Positions 35,015 through 43,923 of a DNA stretch of 64,000 nt are shown here, piece after piece. Below the pieces are notes generated by a model. It did not search any database, had not been told where the DNA came from, and saw only the letters and a program-made list of their open reading frames with translations. Positions within the stretch are counted from its first letter, which is position 1. Each line of letters opens with the position of its first letter. Source of the DNA: Flavobacteriales bacterium. GTDB lineage: Bacteria > Bacteroidota > Bacteroidia > Flavobacteriales_D > Sanyastnellaceae. The stretch lies in assembly GCA_027491075.1 (NCBI GenBank), contig JAIXWX010000002.1, positions 124,001-188,000 on the forward strand. The letters are read 5' to 3'. The position numbers were made by a program, and so were the translations under genes.

Positions 35015-36859
35015 ATGTGTGGAATTGTAGGATACCTAGGAAACGGCGATGCCTATCCTGTATTAATCAAAGGCTTAAAGAGACTCGAATACCGAGGTTA
35101 TGATAGCGCAGGAGTAGCCATTCTCGAAAATGGCGATTTAAATCTATTTAAGTGCAAGGGCAAAGTTGCAGATTTAGAAAGCATTGTTAAAGAAGATTCT
35201 AAGACGGGGGGCATTGGCATCGGTCATACACGTTGGGCCACGCATGGTGTGCCAAATGATGTCAACGCGCATCCACACTTGAGTAGTGACGGAAATTTGG
35301 CACTGATCCACAACGGGATTATTGAAAACTACGCAACGCTTAAAGAACAATTGATTGAAAACGGTCATGTTTTCAAGAGTGAAACCGATACCGAAGTACT
35401 CATTCACTTTATAGAGGATGTACGCAATAAAACAGGTTTACCTCTTTTCGAGTCAGTGAGAATTGCTTTGAGCGAAGTGCATGGTGCGTACGCCATTGTC
35501 ATTCTGGATAAAAATAATCCCAACCAACTGATCGCAGCGAGAAAGTCGAGTCCGCTGGTTATTGGTGTCGGTAAAGACGATGAATACTACATAGCATCTG
35601 ACGCCACACCCATTATCGAATACACTAAAAATGTAGTGTACTTGAATGATGAAGAAGTCGCGTTGATGGATCGCAAAGAGGGATTGAAAATTGTTACCAT
35701 TCATAATCAATCCAAAGTTCCCTATATCCAAGAATTAGAGCTGAAGCTTGAAGCCATTGAAAAAGGCGGATATGATAGTTTTATGCTTAAAGAAATTCAT
35801 GAGCAGCCTCGTTCCATCCGAGACTCATTCCGAGGTCGGATCAATTTGCAGCAGGGCTTTGTGAAGATGAGTGGAATTGAGCAGAACAAGGACCGCTGGG
35901 TCAACGCCCAACGTATCATTATTGTTGCTTGTGGTACTTCCTGGCACGCCGGTTTAGTAGCCGAGTATTTGTTTGAAGATTTTGCGCGCATTCCTGTGGA
36001 GGTGGAATATGCCAGCGAGTTTCGTTATCGAAACCCGGTGATCCTTCCGGGCGACATTGTCATTGCCATTTCACAATCGGGAGAAACTGCGGACACCTTA
36101 GCGGCAATAGAACTTGCAAAAGAACGCGGCGCATACATTTTCGGAGTATGCAACGTGGTGGGATCGAGTATTTCTAGAGCCACACACACCGGCGCGTACA
36201 CACACGCTGGGCCGGAAATAGGCGTGGCATCCACCAAAGCATTTACCGCACAAGTTACAGTATTATATCAGTTGGCACTCGCTGTTGCGTCTGCAAGGGA
36301 TACCATTGCTCAAGAGCGACTGAACCGATTAATGGCAGGTCTAAACAGCATACCTGATCTTATTGAAGAGGTGCTGAAAACCAATGACGCAGTAGAGAAA
36401 ATTGCAGCCATTTATAAAGACTCAACCAACGCGCTCTATCTAGGTAGAGGATATACGTTCCCCGTTGCTTTAGAGGGTGCCTTAAAGTTGAAGGAAATTT
36501 CTTATATCCATGCAGAAGGGTACCCTGCCGCAGAAATGAAGCACGGACCAATAGCCTTGATTGATGAAGAAATGCCTGTGTTTGTCATTGCTACTCAAGG
36601 ACAGAGCTACGAAAAAGTGGTAAGCAATATTCAGGAGGTAAAGGCAAGAAAAGGAAAAATTATTGCCATTGTCACTGCAGGAGATAAGGTGGTTAAGGAA
36701 TTGGCAGACCATGTTATAGAAATACCCAAAACCGATGACAGCTTAGTGCCCATTGTTGCGGTAGTTCCATTGCAACTGCTTGCATATCATATTGCTGTAA
36801 TGAGAGGCTGTAATGTTGACCAACCCCGTAACCTAGCAAAAAGTGTCACTGTGGAGTGA
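35015..36859 (+). CDS. glmS: Glutamine-fructose-6-phosphate aminotransferase (isomerizing)
   Basis: Makes glucosamine-6-phosphate from fructose-6-phosphate and glutamine, the first step to UDP-GlcNAc for peptidoglycan and LPS. The 614-residue protein begins MCGIVGYLG, so Cys2 becomes the N-terminal nucleophile. The glutaminase domain (1-240, with RWATHG and HNGIIENY) is followed by two SIS domains (CGTSWHAG; GRGYTFPVALEGALKLKE) and the C-terminal DQPRNLAKSVTVE. No glmS ribozyme-like sequence is evident upstream, as expected outside Bacillota. No clear terminator follows. Confidence 0.98.
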   Translation: MCGIVGYLGNGDAYPVLIKGLKRLEYRGYDSAGVAILENGDLNLFKCKGKVADLESIVKEDSKTGGIGIGHTRWATHGVPNDVNAHPHLSSDGNLALIHNGIIENYATLKEQLIENGHVFKSETDTEVLIHFIEDVRNKTGLPLFESVRIALSEVHGAYAIVILDKNNPNQLIAARKSSPLVIGVGKDDEYYIASDATPIIEYTKNVVYLNDEEVALMDRKEGLKIVTIHNQSKVPYIQELELKLEAIEKGGYDSFMLKEIHEQPRSIRDSFRGRINLQQGFVKMSGIEQNKDRWVNAQRIIIVACGTSWHAGLVAEYLFEDFARIPVEVEYASEFRYRNPVILPGDIVIAISQSGETADTLAAIELAKERGAYIFGVCNVVGSSISRATHTGAYTHAGPEIGVASTKAFTAQVTVLYQLALAVASARDTIAQERLNRLMAGLNSIPDLIEEVLKTNDAVEKIAAIYKDSTNALYLGRGYTFPVALEGALKLKEISYIHAEGYPAAEMKHGPIALIDEEMPVFVIATQGQSYEKVVSNIQEVKARKGKIIAIVTAGDKVVKELADHVIEIPKTDDSLVPIVAVVPLQLLAYHIAVMRGCNVDQPRNLAKSVTVE

Positions 36860-36942
36860 TTTTTTCATTATCAACAGCCTTTGGTGCAGTCTTTGACAAC
36901 AGTCGACGCCTTGCGAAAGAAATGCGTCGAAAAAAATGTTCT

Positions 36943-36973
36943 TTTGGTCGATGAGAGATTTCGTATAAATTTG
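36943..36973 (+). promoter_or_regulatory. Consensus promoter of the barrel-protein gene at 37096
   Basis: TTTG at 36943-36946 and TAAATTTG at 36966-36973 are both exact and 19 bases apart, the textbook Bacteroidota arrangement. Transcription should begin near 36980, leaving a leader of about 115 bases that contains an inverted repeat (GTGAATG at 36978, CATTCAC at 37003). Confidence 0.72.
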
Positions 36974-37095
36974 ACCCGTGAATGTCCGTTGTTAATAATT
37001 AACATTCACAAGTTAGAAAACCGATATAAAACCGTAAAAATCACAACAAGAAATTGCACAAACTTGCAATATCATAACCCAAAAACTCAACATTT

Positions 37096-37944
37096 ATGAA
37101 AAAGAAACTTTTGTTTGTTGCATTGGCCTTAGCATCTACAGGTCTTTTCGCACAGAAGCAGACCGGTGGAGAGAAGAACATTGAAGTACAGTTCTCTCCT
37201 TTGAATGCTAGTCCAATCTCTACAAACGGAATCCGTTTGCGTTTGTTTAACAGCGAGTCTTCTGCTATCCGTATCGGTTTCGGTATCGGTGGTGGTACTA
37301 CTACTACTGTTAACACACAGCCATTTGAAGCTACAAGCTCTTCAGGAACAGACGTTCCAGTTGATGCATTGTATGACTATGACAGAAACTTCAGCTTCAA
37401 TATCCGTCCAGGATATGAAATGCACTTCGAAGGAACTGACCGTCTTTCTCCATACGTAGGTGCTGAATTATTGATTGGTATCAACAGAAACTCTTTCGAA
37501 AGAGAATTCTGGGGACCAAACTCTCAAATTTCAGTTGACAACCAACAAAGAGAGAACTTCGAAATGTTCACTATGAAGAGAAACGAAGGTTCTACTGTAA
37601 TCGGTTTCGGAGCAGTAGCGGGTGTGGATTACTACATCGCTGACAACCTTTATCTTGGTGCTGAAATCGGTTTCGGTTTCAACAGAACTGTACTAAGAGA
37701 CGTTGAAGTAGAAGTATCTGATGAGAACTACTACATCTTCACTAACGACAACGCTGACGTATTGGGTGGTTATGTTGCTGATTTCGGCGATTTCAACGAC
37801 GTTGCTACAGTAGTTGACGGTACTAACAACACTCGTATCCTTGAAAACAGAACCATCGTGGGTGACAACTCTGGCGATTGGAAAGATTTTCAGTGGGGAG
37901 TTACCTTCCAGCCTACTATCCGTTTGGGTTGGTTGTTTAACTAA
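37096..37944 (+). CDS. Outer-membrane beta-barrel protein, probably abundant
   Basis: A 282-residue protein with a signal peptide (ending TGLFAQ). Amphipathic strands such as LSPYVGAELLIGIN and NLYLGAEIGFGFN, and a C-terminal strand RLGWLFN, fit an OmpW- or OprF-N-like barrel. Its wording of codons is strikingly uniform (for example AAC, GGT, TTC and CGT preferred), which together with the consensus promoter suggests high expression. The leader is about 115 bases. The ligand or function is not known. A hairpin terminator follows, ahead of the lipoprotein gene. Confidence 0.82.
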   Translation: MKKKLLFVALALASTGLFAQKQTGGEKNIEVQFSPLNASPISTNGIRLRLFNSESSAIRIGFGIGGGTTTTVNTQPFEATSSSGTDVPVDALYDYDRNFSFNIRPGYEMHFEGTDRLSPYVGAELLIGINRNSFEREFWGPNSQISVDNQQRENFEMFTMKRNEGSTVIGFGAVAGVDYYIADNLYLGAEIGFGFNRTVLRDVEVEVSDENYYIFTNDNADVLGGYVADFGDFNDVATVVDGTNNTRILENRTIVGDNSGDWKDFQWGVTFQPTIRLGWLFN

Positions 37945-37970
37945 TCGATTGTTTTTGTAAAGAAAATAGT

Positions 37971-37998
37971 AAGGGTTATGGCTAAGGCCATAACCCTT
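37971..37998 (+). terminator. Hairpin between barrel and lipoprotein genes
   Basis: A perfect 12-pair stem with loop TAAG, followed by TTAACAC. The T run is short, so it may attenuate rather than fully stop transcription into the gene at 38022. Confidence 0.65.
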
Positions 37999-38021
37999 TA
38001 ACACTTAAATACACAACACTC

Positions 38022-38930
38022 ATGAACCTAAAGTTTTTCGCATTTGCGGCAACCATCGGAGCAAGCTTGGTGTTTGCTGGTTGTCAGAAAGAAGAAGAAG
38101 CAACTTACGGAGCTCCTGTTAGTGTTCAAACTGGTCAAAAGGTTGGCACTGCCACCATTTCTGGTGAAAACATGCGCGAGGCATCCAAAGTAGTTTCTAA
38201 AGTTCCTAAACTTCGTTATTACGATCCGTACAGACACCGTTTCCTTGACCTGAATCTACAAAACAGAGAGTTCGTCTTCTCTGATCCAGATGAAGGTTTC
38301 ACGTTTGACAATATCGGAGCTAACAACGATGTAATGGTGTACTCTGATAATAGCGGAGACTACATCATCTACTCTACGGGTATTGCTTCTGCTGCCAATG
38401 GCGGAGGTGGTCTTGTAGTAGCAGGTGAAACCGTACTAAACATGGACTTCACCGTGTGCATAGGTGCTCAGGAAATCCAAGATGGATCTAGCTGGGATGA
38501 CCTTTTCGACATCGGTGCTGACTTCGACGAATTTGGCCTCGTTGTAGGTATTGCTGGCGATTTCGATGCATTGCAAGATGCTGATTGGGAATCTGAAAAT
38601 TTCGATCCTTTTGAATTCATCGAAGGATATGCTTCTTACTATGTAATCTCTTCAGATCTTAGCGGAGAGCACGAAGTATTTGATTGGTTAGGTTGGGTGA
38701 ACGATGAGTTCAGCGACATCAATGATTTCGCTAGCTCTGTAGTGATCGACCTACAGCAAGAAGCTATTTATTTGTCTACCTCTGGTACCGTAACTGTTGC
38801 CGGTGGATCTATGACTTATGATGGAGAATACGCAAGCCTTATGGATGTATTCACCAGCTTCTTTGAAGATTCTGAAGAAGATGTTGATATTGATATCGTA
38901 AGTGGTTACGGTCAAATGGCTTGTAACTAA
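38022..38930 (+). CDS. Lipoprotein of unknown function, probably surface-exposed
   Basis: A 302-residue lipoprotein with lipobox FAGC; the residues after the Cys are QKEEEATY, close to the QKDDE surface-export signal known in Capnocytophaga. The mature part is acidic (many Asp and Glu, e.g. WDDLFDIGADFDEFG) and I recognise no domain. It is separated from the barrel gene by a hairpin, has the same strand and similar codon wording, and shows no own promoter box. A strong terminator follows. Confidence 0.78.
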   Translation: MNLKFFAFAATIGASLVFAGCQKEEEATYGAPVSVQTGQKVGTATISGENMREASKVVSKVPKLRYYDPYRHRFLDLNLQNREFVFSDPDEGFTFDNIGANNDVMVYSDNSGDYIIYSTGIASAANGGGGLVVAGETVLNMDFTVCIGAQEIQDGSSWDDLFDIGADFDEFGLVVGIAGDFDALQDADWESENFDPFEFIEGYASYYVISSDLSGEHEVFDWLGWVNDEFSDINDFASSVVIDLQQEAIYLSTSGTVTVAGGSMTYDGEYASLMDVFTSFFEDSEEDVDIDIVSGYGQMACN

Positions 38931-38954
38931 TCTGAATAAACGTTTTATGTCATT

Positions 38955-38988
38955 AAAAAAGCCTCGTTCTATCGAACGAGGCTTTTTT
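38955..38988. terminator. Strong bidirectional terminator
   Basis: A 15-pair stem (AAAAAAGCCTCGTTC and its complement) around loop TATC ends with a T8 run on the plus strand and an A-run giving T on the minus strand. It separates the lipoprotein gene from the convergent transporter gene. Confidence 0.9.
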
Positions 38989-38996
38989 TTGGCTGT

Positions 38997-39863
38997 TCAA
39001 GCTTTCTTTCTTAGTCTATTCTCTAAAAAAATTGTCCCTAGAATGATTCCAGAACCTAAATAAAACTGGGGCGACATGAATTCTTTTTCTCCATAAAGAA
39101 ATAAAGCAATAAGAATAGTGTACAATGGCTCTAGATTAATCGCCAATGCCACTGTAAAAGGTGTGAGCACCTTCATTACATCTATGCTCACAATAAAAGC
39201 AATACCCGTAGCTACGGTTCCCAGAATCAGAACTAACAAAAAGTCTCTTTGATCAATCGCCACTACATCACTGAAGTGCACACCGCTTAAGAATAAGAAG
39301 ACGGTCATCCCAAGAAAAGCAAAAAACATTTCGTAAAACGCCATTTTCACAGGATGATACGTTTTTACCAAAATACTGTTTGTACTGGAGAAAATTGCAG
39401 CGAGCAACGCTGCAGTCAAGGACATCACAATGCCTAATTGTTTATCTGGTTCAAAGCGGAAAATAATCGTTAAACCAAGAACAACCAAACCACCTAAAAC
39501 CAATTCAAGCTTAGAAAAACGCGTCTTCCGTATAAGCGGTGAAGTCAAAGCGACAAAAAACGAAGTAGTGCTAATCACAGCGAGGGCCGTAGAAACATTG
39601 CTCACTTTAATACTTCCAAAAAAGAATATCCAATGTGCCGCCGTTAGCAACCCAACAATAGCGTACATGGCTGCTTCTTTAGGCGCAAGTCTCCATTCTA
39701 TTTTCTTAAAGAATAAATAAACCCCAATAGTGATCGTAGCGATAAATACACGCCACCACACCAACTCTTGAGCATCTAAAGAAATTTCGTTGCCTAAAAT
39801 ACCAGTGAATCCCCAAACGAAAACAGTAAGGTGAAGTGCCAATAATGCTTTACTTCTCGTCAT
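38997..39863 (-). CDS. EamA/DMT family transporter
   Basis: An inner-membrane protein of about 288 residues with ten predicted helices in two EamA repeats; the first starts LHLTVFVWGFTGILG and the second near LTAALLAAIFSSTN. Members export or import amino acids and metabolites; the substrate is not predictable. I start at the ATG at 39863, which overlaps the DUF502 stop by 14 bases; a second ATG at 39878 adds five residues. It is probably cotranscribed with DUF502. Confidence 0.88.
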   Translation of the reverse strand: MTRSKALLALHLTVFVWGFTGILGNEISLDAQELVWWRVFIATITIGVYLFFKKIEWRLAPKEAAMYAIVGLLTAAHWIFFFGSIKVSNVSTALAVISTTSFFVALTSPLIRKTRFSKLELVLGGLVVLGLTIIFRFEPDKQLGIVMSLTAALLAAIFSSTNSILVKTYHPVKMAFYEMFFAFLGMTVFLFLSGVHFSDVVAIDQRDFLLVLILGTVATGIAFIVSIDVMKVLTPFTVALAINLEPLYTILIALFLYGEKEFMSPQFYLGSGIILGTIFLENRLRKKA

Positions 39864-40464
39864 CTTCTGCTTTCTCAATTTCCACTATTCCACCACTGAC
39901 GATATACTTCATAATTTCTACGCTATTTCTATCGATGGGAGTCACATTCTTCTTTGGAACAACCACAAGATGTCCAGAAAAGCTATAAGACATGGGGAAA
40001 TAGACTGCCACTTTACCTTCGATTTCGTCGGCCAATTCGGTGAGGTCTTCATCTGTGACAAAACCAATCATTTCTAGCTCTTGCTGAGGATTTATTTTAA
40101 CCAAAACCGGCTTATTAAAGCGCTTCTTGCTACCAACAAAGGCATCAATAAGATCTTTCAAACTTTTGTAAAAAGGCACTTTCTCCAACCATCTTCCTAG
40201 CCTTCTCTTAATGGGATCAGAGATCAACTTTGTTCCCAAATATCCCATCAAAAAGAGAAATACCAACAATAAAAAGATGCTCAATGGAGATATCTCCGTG
40301 CCTGTCCTGTCTAGTTCTTCTTTGGTGTAAAGTACATTCAATAACGGTGTACTCAGCCAAACTAAAATTTTATATATGATATAAAATACAATGGCAATAG
40401 GTACCGTGATTAACACACCATTCAAGGTATAACCAGCAATACCCCTTAAAATCCCATTCTTCAT
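39850..40464 (-). CDS. DUF502 family membrane protein
   Basis: About 204 residues with two predicted membrane helices (LITVPIAIVFYIIYKILVW and SIFLLLVFLFLMGYLG) and a soluble C-terminal part with the conserved VYFPMSYSFSGHLVVVP. The family is widespread and of unknown function. I start at the ATG at 40464, which begins MKNGILRGIAGY as in relatives; the frame is open upstream to 40527. A TACATTTG box at 40489-40482 lies 17 bases upstream, although no good -33 element accompanies it. Confidence 0.85.
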   Translation of the reverse strand: MKNGILRGIAGYTLNGVLITVPIAIVFYIIYKILVWLSTPLLNVLYTKEELDRTGTEISPLSIFLLLVFLFLMGYLGTKLISDPIKRRLGRWLEKVPFYKSLKDLIDAFVGSKKRFNKPVLVKINPQQELEMIGFVTDEDLTELADEIEGKVAVYFPMSYSFSGHLVVVPKKNVTPIDRNSVEIMKYIVSGGIVEIEKAEDDEK

Positions 40465-40500
40465 GAAGACACTATTTGTGGCAAATGTACCAAAATAAAA

Positions 40501-40536
40501 AACCGCGGTTGCTGTGTTGATTAGCAAACCGCGGTT
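40501..40536 (-). terminator. Terminator after the lamin-tail cargo gene
   Basis: On the minus strand AACCGCGGTTTGCT pairs with AGCAACCGCGGTT (one bulged base) and is followed by TTTTATTTT. It lies 16 bases after the stop at 40553. Confidence 0.8.
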
Positions 40537-40552
40537 CTAATTCTGCGAAAAA

Positions 40553-43500
40553 TTATTTTACTATCACTCGAAGCGTTTGGCTTGCATTATCCGATTCACA
40601 AAGAATCGTGTACACACCAGATGGATAATTTCCAACATCTAACCTTGTGGTTCCGATATTGACGTTGCTCAATCGTGTCACTTCCTTTCCTGCGATATCA
40701 AACACACGTACTAGGTTCAGTTGCTGAGAAACCTCTAAATTGATGAAGTCACTTGCTGGCACTGGATAAGCAGTAATATTCGTGCTGGAGTTCTCCTCTA
40801 CAGAAGAATAAACAACATCCACTGTGATGCTCGATGCATCAGTACAACCATCTAAGCTCGCAATTAAAGTAACAGTCAATTCAGCCAGTGGTGCTAAAGC
40901 ATCGTAAGAATAAAAATACTCACTCAAATCTCCTTCTAGTGTTTGGCCGTCACCCAAGTCCCACTCAAGGGTAGCACCATTTGTGCTGGTATTGGTAATA
41001 TCCACTGTTACTCCATTATCACCAAACACTACTGGGTTCGCGATGGCAAATGATGCAATCACTTGCTCTGTTATATCTTCCATGTAACGAGGATAGATGA
41101 CATAACCTTGATCGTAAGGAGCTGATTCGTCCATCTGCTCTACTATTCCCGTCAAAGTAAAACGACCGTCTATTACAGCCTCGTCAAAGATTTCAGAATC
41201 ACCGTCGATCAAGATCTGAAACACCCCGCTTCCTTCAGCATCCACCACAAAGAAACTTCCTTCTCCAGTCCATTGGTTTTGATCTACCAACTCAACACAC
41301 TCGATGGTTACCAAACTACTTTCATTTTCTTCAGTTATAGAAGTAACCACGGTAGAAGGGAACAATGGATGATTCTGATCTATTAATGTAATTGCATCCG
41401 GACGAATCTCGGACTGTCCCATAAACTGATCAATAATTCCCTGAACGTGAATACTGTCGCCCTCACTTACAGAATACCCTAAGTTTTCCAAAGCACTAAA
41501 GACCTTGATTCCACCGGTTTCATCCAATAAATGAAAGTGAATTCCTTGCGCATTGAAGTTAATACCATGAACAATTCCTCTAAGCTCGCAAGGAACATCC
41601 GAACTATCCAAAATACCATTGGCATCCGTTCCTTTAACTTCAGCAATAGAATACAAAGGATAGGACTGATCATTGGCTACAATCGTCAATGTGAATTCCG
41701 GAATAAGTATCTCCTCTCCATTCAATGCAGTCAACTGAAGTGTAAAAAACTCCACATTGTCTTCTTCGATTAGATCGTCAATCACCTGAATGGATATCGT
41801 TTGCTGTGAATTTCCAGGTTCAAATGTCAATACTTGTGGCCCATCATTCACGTAGTCCTCTCCAGCCAGCGCTGTTCCGTCGATGAAAGACAATTCCAGT
41901 TGTGCTTGAACTGGAATATTGTAAGCTATGATGGCTACATCGTAAGTTCCTACACCTTCTTCAACACTTTGAGCGCTGATTTCGAATCCCAAAACAGGCA
42001 CATCAGAGCAAGGAATGAAGTCATGCTGACCAATGGTTGAATAAACATTAGAACTGACAACGGCATATTGATTGGCTGCAACGCTCCAGTCAGTAGTACC
42101 TTCTGTTACGAAAGGAAGTCTTGTCAGCGCAAAGTTTTGAGTGGTTCCGCTTCCTACCGACCAAAAATCACCCGGGTCTTGTCCAATCACACCAATAGCA
42201 TCGATATCTACCCCATTTTGTTGAAGTACAAATGCATCATCACCATTAAAATTAACTACGGTGCTCTGAGCATCAGCGATCGCTAAGAGCTCCGGCCCAG
42301 CTTGTGGGTGGGCAATAACGTAGGTTTCTCCTCCAGCGAGAATTCCTTCTGGAGCAAAAACTGTATTGAATGTGGTTGAACCATTGGTGTATAAAAACAC
42401 CTCATAGTTATCTAAATCGATTGGATAAATAGACGTATTATACAATTCTATCGCCTTATTAAAAGACGATCCTTCAAAGTATTCTGATATAATCAATGAC
42501 TCACATCCATTTTCGAAGGAGCAGTCCAGTACCTGAATAGTGATGAAATTGTCTGTCAAGGCCACACAAGCGCCGTCCGTTGCAATCAATGTCGCATCAT
42601 CTCCAATTTCCAAAGTTGAAGCATCCAGATTCGGGTAATAAGACAAGCCCCATATTCTATATGCTCCGAAAGGAAGGTTATCCAAATTGATCAATCCCGC
42701 ATCTAGCACTTGTACGATCGTATTGGATGCTGTGGTAAGCAAGAATAAGAAGTCCTGTGGTTCATTGCCTGTCAATCCAACTTCAATAAAATCAGCCTCT
42801 CCATCGTTGCAAATAGAATAGAAAGAAGCCTCAGAAGTAATTGTACCTCCTACACAAACGGGCAAAGAACAATCCTCAATCACGATATCCACAGAGTTGT
42901 TGCTAACGTCAATGCAATCGTCCGAATCCACCGCGCTGATCAAATCACCTTCTTCAATAGTGATTCCATCTAGATTGCCCGTGTACACAACAGCAAAAAC
43001 TTCATATTGTCCAATAGGATAAAGATCCAAATCAAAACTTCCAATATCACTCAGGGCTACAATCAATCCAGAAAAATCTACTAAAGCATAGAAGTAAGTT
43101 TCATCTACCTCAGGAGCGCCAGAAAGTGAAAAGAAATATGGATCTTCATCCTCGTTGCTGCATGAAGTAATGGGTTCTGTAAACATCATCGGAACTACAT
43201 CTAGCGCAATGCAAGTTGGTGTTGCTCCCGCATTGAATGCACCAGGAGTTGGAGCTTGACGCACAAAGTTAGAAGACGCAAAAGGGGATCCTCCATCTGG
43301 AACTCTGGACAGAGATACGGCTGTTCCTGTTGACTCCGCGTTTTCATCTGCTTGGATCTGACCAGGGGTGAGCACAGATAAAAGTACTGTATCATCCAGG
43401 TCTAAGGTGCCATATACCAAAGCATCTACTAGGCCTGTATTGGTAACAGGAGTGGACGCAGGAAACGCACTTATATCGGCACTATAGATGGCTACGGCAT

Positions 43501-43822
43501 CTGCCCCATTTTGAAGGGTATTCTCAGGAAAAATGATTTGTACCCCGTTTACCCCTGCATTCCCCAAAACGAAAAGTCCATTGTTATCCGTAGAGAATCC
43601 ATTCAAGCTAAATGTCTGATAAGACAGGTCATTCGATCCATTGTAGAAGACTACTACTAGCCCGTCCAAAGAGGTGTTTGGAGCTCCGAGAAGTTCGACA
43701 AACTCAGAAGCATCATTGACCATATCAATTACAGGTTGATCACAGTCTAGCTCATTGATGACTACTTGGCTTTGTGCCGAAAAGGTTACGAAGAGCAGTG
43801 TTGCAAGTAAAAAACGCTTCAT
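40553..43822 (-). CDS. T9SS type A cargo with lamin-tail and Calx-beta domains
   Basis: A predicted secreted protein of about 1089 residues. A signal peptide (KRFLLATLLFVTFSAQS) is followed at once by a lamin-tail-like domain (VVINELDCDQP, FVELLGAP). A second one appears near LIISEYFEGSSFNKAIELYN. A Calx-beta-like domain (DGTALAGEDYVNDGPQ), an OB-fold-like segment (RGIVHGINFNAQGIHFHLLD) and a PKD-like domain (LEWDLGDGQTLEG) follow, then a type A sorting domain (AYPVPASDFINL to LRVIVK). Lamin-tail plus OB-fold layout is common in secreted nucleases of Bacteroidota, but I see no nuclease domain. The ATG at 43822 is used, not the in-frame start at 43882. Confidence 0.85.
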   Translation of the reverse strand: MKRFLLATLLFVTFSAQSQVVINELDCDQPVIDMVNDASEFVELLGAPNTSLDGLVVVFYNGSNDLSYQTFSLNGFSTDNNGLFVLGNAGVNGVQIIFPENTLQNGADAVAIYSADISAFPASTPVTNTGLVDALVYGTLDLDDTVLLSVLTPGQIQADENAESTGTAVSLSRVPDGGSPFASSNFVRQAPTPGAFNAGATPTCIALDVVPMMFTEPITSCSNEDEDPYFFSLSGAPEVDETYFYALVDFSGLIVALSDIGSFDLDLYPIGQYEVFAVVYTGNLDGITIEEGDLISAVDSDDCIDVSNNSVDIVIEDCSLPVCVGGTITSEASFYSICNDGEADFIEVGLTGNEPQDFLFLLTTASNTIVQVLDAGLINLDNLPFGAYRIWGLSYYPNLDASTLEIGDDATLIATDGACVALTDNFITIQVLDCSFENGCESLIISEYFEGSSFNKAIELYNTSIYPIDLDNYEVFLYTNGSTTFNTVFAPEGILAGGETYVIAHPQAGPELLAIADAQSTVVNFNGDDAFVLQQNGVDIDAIGVIGQDPGDFWSVGSGTTQNFALTRLPFVTEGTTDWSVAANQYAVVSSNVYSTIGQHDFIPCSDVPVLGFEISAQSVEEGVGTYDVAIIAYNIPVQAQLELSFIDGTALAGEDYVNDGPQVLTFEPGNSQQTISIQVIDDLIEEDNVEFFTLQLTALNGEEILIPEFTLTIVANDQSYPLYSIAEVKGTDANGILDSSDVPCELRGIVHGINFNAQGIHFHLLDETGGIKVFSALENLGYSVSEGDSIHVQGIIDQFMGQSEIRPDAITLIDQNHPLFPSTVVTSITEENESSLVTIECVELVDQNQWTGEGSFFVVDAEGSGVFQILIDGDSEIFDEAVIDGRFTLTGIVEQMDESAPYDQGYVIYPRYMEDITEQVIASFAIANPVVFGDNGVTVDITNTSTNGATLEWDLGDGQTLEGDLSEYFYSYDALAPLAELTVTLIASLDGCTDASSITVDVVYSSVEENSSTNITAYPVPASDFINLEVSQQLNLVRVFDIAGKEVTRLSNVNIGTTRLDVGNYPSGVYTILCESDNASQTLRVIVK

Positions 43823-43842
43823 TTGATTGATTATTAGGACAA

Positions 43843-43869
43843 CAAAAATAAGGTGAGAAAAGTACCAAA
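43843..43869 (-). promoter_or_regulatory. Candidate promoter of the lamin-tail cargo gene
   Basis: On the minus strand TATTTTTG (43850-43843) is an exact -7 box; TTTG lies 15 bases upstream at 43869-43866, a short spacing. The ATG is 20 bases downstream of the -7 box. Confidence 0.45.
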
Positions 43870-43923
43870 CGGCATATCCCATTTATTTCTTATTATTGTA
43901 GTAACCTTGACATTATTTGATAC

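Noticed and set aside
36904..36930. Inverted repeat CGACGC...GCGTCG after glmS as a terminator
   Set aside because: It is followed by A rather than T on the plus strand and there is no minus-strand gene to end there.
36881..37099. A 72-codon frame between glmS and the barrel gene
   Set aside because: It runs across the consensus promoter and leader and resembles no protein I know; composition is that of non-coding DNA.
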